A DNA stretch of 35,640 nt from a virus, in the IMG/VR virus record IMGVR_UViG_3300030451_006744, positions 1 through 35,640 of that record. One strand, written 5' to 3'. The notes beneath the pieces were generated by a model. It did not search any database. It was not told the origin of the DNA and worked only from the letters and a program-made list of their open reading frames with translations. The position numbers and the translations under genes are program-made. Positions 1-9,922 of the stretch are shown here, piece after piece. The stretch's first letter is position 1. The number at the start of each line of letters is the position of its first letter.

Positions 1-786
1 TTCAATAATAAATCTCCTAGGAACAGAGACAGGGCGCATCACGGATGGTACCCCAGAGATGCGAGCATCTTTGTTAACAACTTCTTTGTAAATAACGTCT
101 TGTGATAGATATTCAACTTGATGATATTCGTGACCTTCGTCATCGGTGACACGTAAAATTTCCGACACGTTACTTAACGAACCTACTTGAATTTTTCTAA
201 ATCTTTGAAAGCTGCCAACATTAACTGTTTTTCTCATAATTTCGCCAGAAATGACTTTACCATATGCTTTGATCGCATAGTGTGTAGGTAAACCTGTTGT
301 GGAGTCTTTTCTAGCAGCTACGATTTCATTTGAACTTAAAGAAAAATCCACATCTTGCATTAATAAAAAGCTGCCGCCCGACTGTGATGTGAATTGGGCG
401 CCGGCTTTTAGCACTGGGACATAATCTAAATCTACTCCCATTCCGAGACCTGCGGCGGGGCAAATGACATACATGGAAATCACGCCTAAGCTAGAAGGGG
501 CGCCCTTCCATCTGTATCCCAAACTCTTAGCGTGCCTTACAACATTCTCATATTCGACAGCCGTATCAATAAAGCTTTCATTGGCCTGATAGTCTAAATA
601 AAAATTAAGCTGATCTGCAACGTATGCTACTGAGTCCAACATCATTGAACCAAAGCTAGCCTGATTAAAGTCCTTGTACGTGTCAGGGTAGTAAATCTTT
701 GCCTGCTCTACTAAATCATTTTTAACAGATGTAAAGTCTCTGTTTGTGTATCGTATATTTCTGTTAAATCTTTTATCTTTTGACAT
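1..786 (-). CDS. Baseplate wedge protein, T4 gp6-like (partial)
   Basis: This gene starts at 786 and runs off the window, so only the first 262 residues are visible. The N-terminal stretch (residues about 12-70) has the form typical of gp6/baseplate J-like wedge proteins of marine T4-like phages: NRDFTSVKNDLVEQA, then YPDTYKDFNQASFGSMMLDS, a predicted helix, and YQANESFIDTA. In T4, gp6 dimers join the baseplate wedges around the hub. The upstream neighbour is gp25, its structural partner in T4. The ATG has GGAG eight bases upstream. Family assignment is firm. The C-terminal part cannot be judged. Confidence 0.85.
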   Translation of the reverse strand, partial: MSKDKRFNRNIRYTNRDFTSVKNDLVEQAKIYYPDTYKDFNQASFGSMMLDSVAYVADQLNFYLDYQANESFIDTAVEYENVVRHAKSLGYRWKGAPSSLGVISMYVICPAAGLGMGVDLDYVPVLKAGAQFTSQSGGSFLLMQDVDFSLSSNEIVAARKDSTTGLPTHYAIKAYGKVISGEIMRKTVNVGSFQRFRKIQVGSLSNVSEILRVTDDEGHEYHQVEYLSQDVIYKEVVNKDARISGVPSVMRPVSVPRRFIIE

Positions 787-826
787 CGTAGAACTCCATC
801 CATTAACTAGCCTAAATTTTTAAATT

Positions 827-1219
827 TTAGGCTGTTATATACAAATCCCTTACTTCATTATAACCATACTGATAGCTTATAGTGATTCCCAGCAGGTTTT
901 CATCCATATCAGTTACTGACGTACCCGGTGCTGTACTTAGTGCACTAGAAAAGTCTATATTTACAATTGTTATAAAATTTAAATACTTCTTAACTTGGTT
1001 GCGGATACGTACTTCAATATCTCCTAGGGTACCTAACACTAGTGGTTGAAATAAAAATCTTTTTAATCCAACTCCGAATAAAGGGTCCATGACTCTTTCG
1101 CCCGGGGTAGTCAATAGCAATATTCTTAAATCCTGATGTACTGCGTCGGCTACAGTATCGATTGTAGCAAATCCAGTAGTTTCATCTCTTCTGAATGGAA
1201 GTGAAGCGTCATAAGCCAT
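827..1219 (-). CDS. Baseplate wedge protein, gp25-like
   Basis: A 130-aa protein, close to the 132 aa of T4 gp25. The family core is visible: an N-terminal strand-rich part (residues 1-20), then DAVHQDLRILLLTTPGERVMD (about 26-46) with the conserved TxPGERxMxPxFGxGL signature, and a C-terminal region ending in a predicted strand (GITISYQYGY). Members of this lysozyme-like fold (gp25/IraD/TssE) form the wedge core that touches the inner tube and sheath, and they are structural rather than enzymatic. The gene lies directly before gp6, as in many T4-like phages. The start at 1219 is preceded by an AGGAA-type ribosome site. Confidence 0.9.
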   Translation of the reverse strand: MAYDASLPFRRDETTGFATIDTVADAVHQDLRILLLTTPGERVMDPLFGVGLKRFLFQPLVLGTLGDIEVRIRNQVKKYLNFITIVNIDFSSALSTAPGTSVTDMDENLLGITISYQYGYNEVRDLYITA

Positions 1220-1240
1220 TGGTGAGTGTTCCTCTTGAGT

Positions 1241-1248
1241 TAATTATA
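1241..1248 (-). promoter_or_regulatory. Possible T4-type late promoter before gp25
   Basis: In the 53-base gap between the giant gene and gp25, the minus strand reads TATAATTA, one mismatch from the T4 late promoter consensus TATAAATA. It would start a transcript with a leader of roughly 15 bases. A gp55-like sigma factor in the same window makes late promoters expected, but one octamer in AT-rich DNA is weak evidence. Confidence 0.3.
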
Positions 1249-1272
1249 AAGTATATAGTTTTTGCTTCAGTA

Positions 1273-4200
1273 TCATTCGCCATTTTTATCAAAAGGACGG
1301 TCTCGTTCTCGTCTGCGTAAGCGTCGGAAGTATCTCTTAGAGCCCTTATCCCCTCTCTTTCTTTCTCTTTTTTGTTCCTTCTCGGATGCGGTGAAGTCAC
1401 TTTGACCATCGCCCTCGTCATCTCCACCTGATAAGAAGTCTCTAGATTTATAATAGGTCCTAAACATTCTTACTAGTCGCCTCTTAGATCTTCGAAACAA
1501 GAAATCGTCGTCCCATCGATCATAAGAAACTCCGCCGCGGCCTACAAACTTTCTGATATTGTAAATTTGCCACTCTCCTGATTCAGGATCTGGCTTGGGG
1601 TATCCGTTGCTAAGGACATCTTTTAATTTATCTTGTGTTGTGGACATAGTTTTTTCACCAATTGACGCTAGGAATGCACGACCAACATAGATACTCATTA
1701 AAGATGTAATTCTATTTAGCGGGAAGACATATCTAAAAATAAGCTCAAAGTCTGGAGTTGCTACTAGGTCGTTTACAAGACACTTGAGATCCATTTCTTG
1801 ATCAATGCTATCTTTGTGCTGCTCTAGAGTGTGGTCTAGCGCGTCATATTCCGCATAAGCAATTGGGATTACGAATCTAGCGCCTTTTGGACTATATCCA
1901 TTATAGGTGCCCGACGCGAGTCTAGCCTCAACATTGTTATAAACATCTTGTGCCCTTGCAGAAGCATTAGTAGCCGTCACTTCATCGCCGCTATCATCAG
2001 TCAATATAGTAGAATTAACAGACATTCCATTGTTTTCTATAGTAAGATTTGGAGGCGCTAGAAAAAAGGCCTTCTCTTTAGATGCTTTTGCTTCAATATC
2101 TGCCCAAGATTCACTTTCTGCCATGGCTTCGAAAGCTTGCTCTAATTCATTTGCCATATCTTCCGGCGGTACATAGCTCAATCTGAGACCATACCTTACC
2201 CCTGTTGAACCATCAATTCCGGTAGGCTCACCTGTTGGGTTACCCTCTTCATCGTAATTGTAAGTAAGTTCTAGGTCGCCGAAAAATTCAGAAAGCTTTT
2301 TATCTTTATGTTCTGTCAACAGAGCACTTTCTAAAAATTGCTTCCAAATATTTATATTCACAACGCCGCGGGTAGAATCACTACGTGTGAGGATTGGCTC
2401 TGGTATCTCGTCTGTGATCCCTAGTTCGCTTTTATCCTCTACTCTGATATATTTTTCTAGAATAAAATCACCCGTTACAATCCTAGAACTAAGATTAATG
2501 GACGCTGCTTGAGTTTCACCCTGATCAGTAACTTGCACATCAACTGGTAGTGGTGCCCAATCCTCTGATTGATATGTGTTGAATGGATTATCTTCTAGGT
2601 TTTCAGCAACATTAAGAACATCCCCGTTGCCCGTATAAGACATCAGGTCAGGCGCAAAACCATTATTACCAGCAACAAAGTTACTAGAGCCCACAAAATA
2701 TTGATGAATATCTTTGATTTCAGGTGCAAGATCAACCTTTTTTAATGCTTCTTCAAACTTTTCTGCCATGTATTCCAGTTGTTCTTCAACAAGAGCACGA
2801 ACAATTACATTTGCGTGTTGCTCTGAGTCTTTCACAGCTTGTAATAAGTGCCATCGACGGTAGTGTTCCAGCTTAGTAAACAACTTGACTTCTCTTCCAA
2901 AAATAATTTCAGGTGTAGTCTCGTCAACCTCAACGCCAAAGTCGGCCCATGGGTTTAAGCCAGCAGCGAATTTTGCTCTTGCTAGGTCTTCTTCGTCGGG
3001 ATAGTGAAAATCTTTTTGGACAATGTTAAGCGCATTCATGGCTTGCATAATATCCTCAGTTGGTTCAAGGCCATCAAGCTGAATTCTGCGCCCGTAAGAT
3101 TGCACACACTGTTCTAGGAAGGTGTACCATAGTGCATCGCCTTTTAAGAAACCACGTTTTCTGCCGAGATTTTCAGTAAAATCAATTTTCATCTTTGCAA
3201 TAATATATTCAACATATGTATAGTCCATGACATCTGGGATCACTGCTTTGAAGTTAGAGAACACAGGCATCGCCTTTAACATTTCTTCGAGCACATAAAT
3301 TCTAATTATAGATAAAATAGGGCCTTCCATTCCTGATGCCGCGGCGCGGTCAAGAATCCTAGAATACGGAAGCTCAACAACACAGTCTGGACATTCTGAC
3401 AATCTAGGATCGTCAGGCATCTTTTTTGTTAGCTCGTCTACTCGATCTTTAATATCTTGAAATCCACATACGGAAGTTCTTTTTGGCTCTTTTCCATCAA
3501 TCTCAGGAACCAGAGCCTCGCGGATGGCTAGCCAGCCTTCAGATTTTGGTGGCTCGATGTAGTATGGTGGCCACATCCAGCTTCCGCCAAATTCTGCAGG
3601 ACTTAAGAAAAACATGCGGTCATGTGCTGACTTGCCCATAATTTGATTTTCTTTGATGTATCTTTTAATTTTCCACCAAATTGGTTTACCATTATTGCGA
3701 CGGTACCTATTATCTTCAGTATGAAGTTGATCAACCAAGGTAGTTCCAGCCCATTCAAGAAACAATCTATTGTCTTCAGGGTAGTCCGGCGACATGTATG
3801 CTTTATCAAATGTATTTAAATCACCGTCGTCTTCTGGGTCAAAACCAAATGACCATGCCGGTGTGTTATCGGCGATGTTTTGACCCATAAATGCCATCAA
3901 AGAGTTTACAATTTTATCATATGTTTGATTTGCATTCTCTGGAGAGAACAATGTGCTAGTCTGGAACAAGGCCTGTTGCTCGTCATTAAGCCCTAACGAC
4001 GCAAACTTTTCAGCCATGTATTGGCTCCACAGATTATTTTGAGGACTAGCCGAAGTGTTCGCTCCGAGATCATATTGTTGCCTAAGTTCTTCTGCCTCAG
4101 TAGATAACGAGCCATAGATCTCTAGATCAATTACCTCATCTTCTAAAGCGATCTCTTCATCCATATTAAAATCTGGTGGCTCATCTACTTTGATCTTTCG

Positions 4201-7200
4201 TGCGCGGCGAGGCAAATCTGCTAGTTGATTTGTGACATCAAGAATTTTTAATTTATAAACGTTATCTGTATTTGGTACAGGATTTCCATCTTCATCTTCA
4301 TTTATGATATAAGAGCCGTATTCTATATTAAACCCTTCAGAAAATTGATAATCTGTTGATGTAATGTAATCTAGTTCTACACCCTTATTATTATCTCGGA
4401 ATTCCAAAATTAAATCGGGTTCTTTTTCGCCCTCAATAACAATTGGATTTTCTTCAGTTCCATACGGAACCCCTCTGTCATCTGTTGGGTATTCATCGCC
4501 GCCAGTATAAGTCATATATTGAGTTGGATCATACTCTGTCGTTGATTGGTACCCGGCACCTAAATGCCTTGATTCTCTGAGGTAGTCGACAAGCCATTGG
4601 GCGACATATTTTGGATAAGCGCCTTTTTCTCTTTCAAGCAAGTTTTCTATGAATACAGGCAAATCAGAATCATCACCATCTAAGATTTTATCTAAAATTT
4701 CGCTATCATAATCAGAATAGTGAAGAGACCTACTTGATTTTCTTTCATGCCTAGAATATGGTATACCACAAGTATCAGACAAAATCATGTCTAATACTCC
4801 CTTTCTTCCAGTTAAATCTCTTCGAAATCCTCTTCTGACGTTTTCATATAACGCGTCTGTAGAAGCTGCTAGCAAATCACTCAGTTCTTCTGGTTCACGA
4901 GGAATAATTGCATTTGGTGGTACGCACCCGTTTTCATCTGGTTCTCCCAAAATAGGTGGAAGGTTGTTAGCAATAAAGTTTTCTACACCGCCTTGTAATA
5001 AATCTCCAGCTTCAGCAAGATCGTTAAGTGCACGGCCTCTTAAGGCATCAAATTGTTGATTTGCCTGATCGAGTGTTGTACCATCTTTTGATGTCAAAAT
5101 CATATTGCGCAGGTCTCTAAACCTCTGAATGTCATTTGGGGTTGTACATAGGTTTGGATTTGCGGGCCTTTCTCCCTTTGGAACACTCAACTCATCTCGC
5201 AATTGTGCACGGAACTCCATAGGCATCATGTTACCAATGCTTTTCATCATATCTCGGATTTGACCGGGAGAGTTAAACGCTGGGATATAGTCAGGATTTT
5301 CCGTCTGGACAACCTCGCTTATCATTTGAATTGCGCCGGGGTTTGGATTTCCAAGAAGAAGATCGGCCAACTCATCACCGGTAAGTACAGATGATATATC
5401 TGCAACTAGCTGATTTACGCCATCAGAATTTGCCATCCGCGCTGCGTCGGCCTCCGTGACACCACCAACTGCGCGCATAACTTCGTTGGTTGTTGCCTCC
5501 ACATCTGCATCCGTAGCATCCTTGCCACAGAAAGCTTCCCTGATCATGTCTCCAAAGCCGCGTGGGGGTGTCTCACACATTGCAGAGCCGGCTACGTTTT
5601 CTGTCATTCCCGTTTCACGATTAACAGTAGTTTCTCCCTTTTGCATCTCATCCGATACATCTGACAAGAATCCGCCGGCGTTAGACATAGCATTACAAGC
5701 TGCGTCTGCCAGTGCGTTACTAGCAGCCTCGCCTAACTTCTGTAAGGCCTTGCATAGCGAGTCAAACAGCATCAACACAATCTTAGTTAGGACGTATAGC
5801 AGTAGCCTAAACAAAATATATAATAGAATCTCTTTTGCATATTCCAGCAGATATTTAAAAAAGTCTTTCCAGTTTGGTAGTTGAATACCCGAGAATCGGG
5901 GCAGCACAATACCATATTGGTTATTACAGAAATCAATTTCTAATGTGTTTAAGAAATCAAACAAGGGCGGATCAAATAATGGTGGAACAATACAGTCAAT
6001 AGCTGCAATGATTTTTGCAACAAATGCTGCACCGGGTAGTTCCTCAATAAAGTCTTTGAGGTCTTCTAATATCCCATTAACAACGTAATAGTCTAAAATA
6101 GCCTGCGCATATGCAGATATCAGAGTTGATACCGAACTTCCTAGAGCAGCGCCGAGTGAACCTCTTGTGCCGTAAGGTCCATTGGAACCAATCGTTCCAT
6201 CATCAGCTAGGCCGGCGTTATATGCGGTAGCTAGAGCTTCTGCATAGGCTTTAGCTTCTGAGGTGTCTCTGCAGCTTACTTTAAATTCGTCATAAGATGG
6301 CTTTGGATCATCGTCGGCCAATTGCGCCATTTGGAGTTCGTAGTTCGCTTTACAATACTCTTGTATTGCTTGTTCGTATCTAGTTTGATACTCAACTGTC
6401 TGATCCGCTTCTACTGTGCCAGCTTGGGTGACGCCGAGGTTGTTGACAGACATCGTGCTTGACCCGTTTGCAAAATCAACTAATTTTTGAGCAATTTGAA
6501 CGCTATCCATATAAGGATCTATATTGTAGGCCTCAGCAAAAGCGCGTAATTTATCATTTACTCCAGCGGCGTTAGTCATAACAGCTTGCTCAAAAGCTTG
6601 AGCCTCTGTTAGAGCATATTTTTTCTCTGAGTTTCCGTTCTCATCGGGATCTGTATAATATACGGATCCTTCTCTAATTTGTTTTGCGGCATTTTCTAGT
6701 TTGCGAGCAACTGCTAGATCTGAAGCTTTAATATTATCTGGGTCTTGTCTAGCGGCGCTCTTTTCAGCATTGAGCGGTGTACCGGGACCACCCCATGAGA
6801 CTACCGTTCCTGCAGATGGCTTGTTTGCAAATGATGTTTCCGCTGCTGGGTCGGGTTTTCCTTGAATTTTTGCTGCATCCCATGGCATCATATGACTGCC
6901 TAGGTCTGCTTCGACTTTGGCCATGACTTCAGCCTGTACTTCGGGAGGCAGGCCAACAAACAGTTTTTCGAATGGAACAACATCCATGTTAGCAAGTGCT
7001 GCAGCTAGCAGTGGCTGAAGCATTTCTTCTAAATCTAAGCCCATTGCAAGACATTCGATGAAGGCCATTAACAAGTTGAATAGACCGCACAGTTTAATCT
7101 CATCAAATGCGAAAGAGTAGAGATTCTTAAGATCCTTAATCTCGTCTAAACTTTCTTGGAATGATTGAATCATTTCCACGAATCCAAACATAAGAGCCAT

Positions 7201-8844
7201 CATTTCTGCGAAAGCGGCTACCATGGCTTGGCTTCTCATCGATTGTAGATCTGCTAATAATTTAGCGCGCTCTTCGGGAGACATACAAAGATAATTTTGA
7301 AATTGATACGATACCGCGTCCCAAATGCTGAACAGCTCATCCATGAACCCTTCGCTAAAATCGTCCCAAGCCTCCCCGACGACTGACTTCAAACCGTCTT
7401 CATGAATTGCACAAGCAATAGCCGCCTGCTCTTTTGAATCTAGTGTCTTGTCATTGATCGTATCTTCATAGGTATAATCTGGATCATTCCACTTTTCTAG
7501 CCTGTTTTCAAGAGCACTACCTCTGTAATTATCCTGTCCTGATCTTTCCTTATAGTCGGCATACGCATCTTCTGCAGCCTTCCACGAACCGGGGGTCTGT
7601 GAAGAAATCTTGTCCGCCTCACTCATGGTCACAGCTGTTTTTGCTAGCGTTTCCATGTCTTTATCAGTGGCTTGCCCTGTTGCTGCTGACGCGAACGCTG
7701 CCATAGCAGAGGTTAGATCAACTCCACTAGCAATAGATGGCGTGGGCCATACATAAGTTCTAGCAAATTCCGTCCAAGGCATCATTCCTTCGCGGCGGCG
7801 AAGATCCATTGTCATTTCTTCAATCTTGGGAAGAAATGCCATTGTGGTGGGCCGATCAAATGGATATGTGTTTTTTAATGTGTATAGTTTGTTGCCCTTA
7901 AATACAGTCGGCTTTTCTTCACATGTACCGTGTCGTAGTACAGTAACTTTTTTAACTACGTATCCGTCATCAAAATCAATGACAACCTTGTTTGCTAGCT
8001 TAGGACCACCGGGAATTTTTCCTAATGTATTATTGCCGCGGCCTTCACGTAAACTAAAACCCTTATCTCTCAAAAAGTTTACAATGGCCGGATATACTTT
8101 TTTAAAGTGTCTAGATTCTTGCAGTAGATTGACCATTTGACCACCGGGGAATCTAACTTGGCCACCTTGTGTTTTTAGATAAATAACTTGAAACCTAGCG
8201 TATGCTGATAGGCCGTGCTCGATTTGTTTAAATTTTTCCTCTAATCCTTCTATTTCAAGAGTTGCTGTGTAAACAATAGACTGCTCATCTGCAGCTGCAT
8301 CCTCTTCGCTTTGTGTACTATCTTCTGGCACCTCTTGTGCTGATGGCATTTTATCAAAATCATTAGCTGGGATTTCGATGAGCACCTTCATTTTAAGCTT
8401 TGGTCTAGGTGGTACGAAGTGATCCGTAGCGCCGGCAACACTAAGCATAGCAGCAACCGTATTAGCATCCAAGGCCTTATTATAATGAGCTAGCAACTTA
8501 ATGACGCCCTCTTCAGTATATTCATCCAGACGATCCTGCAGTTCACCTGTGCCGCCGGTTCCTTCATACTTTGTTCGTAAAACAATTGAGTATGTGCATT
8601 TTCTCTCGTTTAGAAACGGCTCTGAATCTGTTCTTTTGGTCCAGTCAATTACTGGGGCTTTTGGATTTGGTACGCAAGTTGGACAATCTTCGATTAATTC
8701 TTCAACATCTACAGCGGTGACATCACAATTACTATCATCAGCAGGAAGTGATTGATAATCAATGTAGTCATACTCATTGCCCTGTGTCTCTGTCGTACTA
8801 GTTTCAGATTTACTAGTTGATGTTTCTTTGTCGTGAGTTGCCAT
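1273..8844 (-). CDS. Giant virion (probably baseplate-associated) protein, 2523 aa
   Basis: I do not recognise a named family. The protein is very long, acidic and rich in charged residues. Two hydrophobic clusters stand out, at about residues 545-605 (MMALMFGFVEM, then LFNLLMAFIECLAMGL) and about 900-1030 (including EILLYILFRLLLYVLTKIVL). They look like buried helical bundles or membrane-active segments. The middle third is low-complexity and rich in Asp, Glu, Asn and Pro. The last 70 residues are strongly basic (RRSKRRLVRMFR, KRERKRGDKGSKRYFRRLRRR). The gene sits between the spike gene and gp25, so a tail or baseplate role is the best inference. It could fill the place of T4 gp7/gp10-type wedge proteins or act in membrane penetration. 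The start at 8844 has AGGAA upstream. Confidence 0.6.
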   Translation of the reverse strand: MATHDKETSTSKSETSTTETQGNEYDYIDYQSLPADDSNCDVTAVDVEELIEDCPTCVPNPKAPVIDWTKRTDSEPFLNERKCTYSIVLRTKYEGTGGTGELQDRLDEYTEEGVIKLLAHYNKALDANTVAAMLSVAGATDHFVPPRPKLKMKVLIEIPANDFDKMPSAQEVPEDSTQSEEDAAADEQSIVYTATLEIEGLEEKFKQIEHGLSAYARFQVIYLKTQGGQVRFPGGQMVNLLQESRHFKKVYPAIVNFLRDKGFSLREGRGNNTLGKIPGGPKLANKVVIDFDDGYVVKKVTVLRHGTCEEKPTVFKGNKLYTLKNTYPFDRPTTMAFLPKIEEMTMDLRRREGMMPWTEFARTYVWPTPSIASGVDLTSAMAAFASAATGQATDKDMETLAKTAVTMSEADKISSQTPGSWKAAEDAYADYKERSGQDNYRGSALENRLEKWNDPDYTYEDTINDKTLDSKEQAAIACAIHEDGLKSVVGEAWDDFSEGFMDELFSIWDAVSYQFQNYLCMSPEERAKLLADLQSMRSQAMVAAFAEMMALMFGFVEMIQSFQESLDEIKDLKNLYSFAFDEIKLCGLFNLLMAFIECLAMGLDLEEMLQPLLAAALANMDVVPFEKLFVGLPPEVQAEVMAKVEADLGSHMMPWDAAKIQGKPDPAAETSFANKPSAGTVVSWGGPGTPLNAEKSAARQDPDNIKASDLAVARKLENAAKQIREGSVYYTDPDENGNSEKKYALTEAQAFEQAVMTNAAGVNDKLRAFAEAYNIDPYMDSVQIAQKLVDFANGSSTMSVNNLGVTQAGTVEADQTVEYQTRYEQAIQEYCKANYELQMAQLADDDPKPSYDEFKVSCRDTSEAKAYAEALATAYNAGLADDGTIGSNGPYGTRGSLGAALGSSVSTLISAYAQAILDYYVVNGILEDLKDFIEELPGAAFVAKIIAAIDCIVPPLFDPPLFDFLNTLEIDFCNNQYGIVLPRFSGIQLPNWKDFFKYLLEYAKEILLYILFRLLLYVLTKIVLMLFDSLCKALQKLGEAASNALADAACNAMSNAGGFLSDVSDEMQKGETTVNRETGMTENVAGSAMCETPPRGFGDMIREAFCGKDATDADVEATTNEVMRAVGGVTEADAARMANSDGVNQLVADISSVLTGDELADLLLGNPNPGAIQMISEVVQTENPDYIPAFNSPGQIRDMMKSIGNMMPMEFRAQLRDELSVPKGERPANPNLCTTPNDIQRFRDLRNMILTSKDGTTLDQANQQFDALRGRALNDLAEAGDLLQGGVENFIANNLPPILGEPDENGCVPPNAIIPREPEELSDLLAASTDALYENVRRGFRRDLTGRKGVLDMILSDTCGIPYSRHERKSSRSLHYSDYDSEILDKILDGDDSDLPVFIENLLEREKGAYPKYVAQWLVDYLRESRHLGAGYQSTTEYDPTQYMTYTGGDEYPTDDRGVPYGTEENPIVIEGEKEPDLILEFRDNNKGVELDYITSTDYQFSEGFNIEYGSYIINEDEDGNPVPNTDNVYKLKILDVTNQLADLPRRARKIKVDEPPDFNMDEEIALEDEVIDLEIYGSLSTEAEELRQQYDLGANTSASPQNNLWSQYMAEKFASLGLNDEQQALFQTSTLFSPENANQTYDKIVNSLMAFMGQNIADNTPAWSFGFDPEDDGDLNTFDKAYMSPDYPEDNRLFLEWAGTTLVDQLHTEDNRYRRNNGKPIWWKIKRYIKENQIMGKSAHDRMFFLSPAEFGGSWMWPPYYIEPPKSEGWLAIREALVPEIDGKEPKRTSVCGFQDIKDRVDELTKKMPDDPRLSECPDCVVELPYSRILDRAAASGMEGPILSIIRIYVLEEMLKAMPVFSNFKAVIPDVMDYTYVEYIIAKMKIDFTENLGRKRGFLKGDALWYTFLEQCVQSYGRRIQLDGLEPTEDIMQAMNALNIVQKDFHYPDEEDLARAKFAAGLNPWADFGVEVDETTPEIIFGREVKLFTKLEHYRRWHLLQAVKDSEQHANVIVRALVEEQLEYMAEKFEEALKKVDLAPEIKDIHQYFVGSSNFVAGNNGFAPDLMSYTGNGDVLNVAENLEDNPFNTYQSEDWAPLPVDVQVTDQGETQAASINLSSRIVTGDFILEKYIRVEDKSELGITDEIPEPILTRSDSTRGVVNINIWKQFLESALLTEHKDKKLSEFFGDLELTYNYDEEGNPTGEPTGIDGSTGVRYGLRLSYVPPEDMANELEQAFEAMAESESWADIEAKASKEKAFFLAPPNLTIENNGMSVNSTILTDDSGDEVTATNASARAQDVYNNVEARLASGTYNGYSPKGARFVIPIAYAEYDALDHTLEQHKDSIDQEMDLKCLVNDLVATPDFELIFRYVFPLNRITSLMSIYVGRAFLASIGEKTMSTTQDKLKDVLSNGYPKPDPESGEWQIYNIRKFVGRGGVSYDRWDDDFLFRRSKRRLVRMFRTYYKSRDFLSGGDDEGDGQSDFTASEKEQKRERKRGDKGSKRYFRRLRRRERDRPFDKNGE

Positions 8845-8854
8845 TTTTTAATTC

Positions 8855-9910
8855 CTAAGTAATATTAACATTTCTGCTGTTAATATATTGCATACCGAAA
8901 GGCTGTAGATAATTCATTTCATAAAACATTGTATTCACTTTTTGAGAAAATAGCGGAATGTGAACATCTGTCACCATCTTAATTGTATTATTGATTCCTG
9001 CTGCAGCTAGTTCTGGTGATGGTGTCGTATATGCAAGTGCGACTGGGTGTGTGTGTATTGCCAAAATACCATTTAAAATTGATTGCTGAGCTGCAAAGTT
9101 TACTAAAGCTCCTTGTAACTGATTAACTAGCTCAACCAGTTCGCTTACAGCTTCAACCATGTTATCGCCCAGTACTGCCGGTTGGATATTGTTTACTGTA
9201 AAGAACCCTTTGTCTATAGAAAAATGTCTTGATGAACCATCTTGATTACCCGCAATCAATTCAATTTTTGGTGAAGGCCGAATATCTTTAGAGCCCATTG
9301 ATAATTTTTCGCCGCCGGCGCCAGCTTTGACATTTTGCGCTTTTCCTGTAACTATCTTTACGCCGGCGCGCCCGATTACTCTTACCGCGTCGGCTTTTAT
9401 ACCAATACCTGAATGAGCTTTTTTGTTTCCTTGTCTTCCTCTTGACAATCCAAAGTTTTTATCAATATCTGTTTTTGAAGAAATATAAATTCTTGCAGCA
9501 TCATTAAAAAAGTTGTTTCCTACGATATCATCATCGCTAGGTCCTGCTGCTTTCAATCCGTTGTTTTTGCTGGATGCTCGGCCAACACAGAGATCGATGT
9601 GTCCACAGTGAGTGTGGCCGGCACCACCATAACCAGAGGCCCTGTTGCCCGGGCGGTCGCGACCTAAAACAATCCACTGGTTATTCGCCCCATTAATAAC
9701 AGTTTCGCAGGGAGCCTGATCATAAGTAGGTACCGGCTCTATCATCGACTCACAGCCAACACCACCCATAACACGGCGGCGGGCTTCTTTTGCCTCATCA
9801 GAACCAGTCCCTATCGAATCATCAGAAATATCGTCGATTCGTTTCTTCTTGCTTCCTTCAATATTTTTAGTTTCTCGACCTTTGTCTCTTCCTTTGCTGA
9901 ATAGACTCAT
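8855..9910 (-). CDS. Tail spike/needle protein with HxH motif
   Basis: A 351-aa protein that probably forms the membrane-piercing needle below the hub. Residues about 60-250 are Gly/Asp/Asn-rich with short alternating strands (for example GIGIKADAVRVIGRAGVKIV). This matches the triple-stranded beta-helix seen in the C-terminus of T4 gp5 and in P2 gpV. H286-T-H288 followed by Pro resembles the HxH iron-binding motif of spike tips such as P2 gpV and phi92 gp138, although here about 60 residues follow it. The N-terminus is basic and disordered. Cys residues are unusually frequent for a virion spike (C53, C68, C101, C107). The gene follows the OB-fold hub gene at a 12-base gap with an AGAGGA ribosome site. 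Confidence 0.6.
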   Translation of the reverse strand: MSLFSKGRDKGRETKNIEGSKKKRIDDISDDSIGTGSDEAKEARRRVMGGVGCESMIEPVPTYDQAPCETVINGANNQWIVLGRDRPGNRASGYGGAGHTHCGHIDLCVGRASSKNNGLKAAGPSDDDIVGNNFFNDAARIYISSKTDIDKNFGLSRGRQGNKKAHSGIGIKADAVRVIGRAGVKIVTGKAQNVKAGAGGEKLSMGSKDIRPSPKIELIAGNQDGSSRHFSIDKGFFTVNNIQPAVLGDNMVEAVSELVELVNQLQGALVNFAAQQSILNGILAIHTHPVALAYTTPSPELAAAGINNTIKMVTDVHIPLFSQKVNTMFYEMNYLQPFGMQYINSRNVNIT

Positions 9911-9922
9911 TTACTTCCTCTT

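Noticed and set aside
811-831. Palindromic AT-rich sequence at the end of gp25 (CCTAAA/TTTAGG) as a terminator
   Set aside because: The stem is only six AT-rich pairs and lacks a following U-run. gp6 follows directly, so stopping transcription here is unlikely.
5456-5884. A 142-codon open frame on the plus strand
   Set aside because: It is antisense to the continuous 2523-aa gene, has no ribosome site, and its translation shows low-complexity Ser/Ala/Thr typical of a shadow frame.
7826-8140. A 104-codon plus-strand frame
   Set aside because: It lies wholly opposite the giant gene, with no family match and no promoter or ribosome site.
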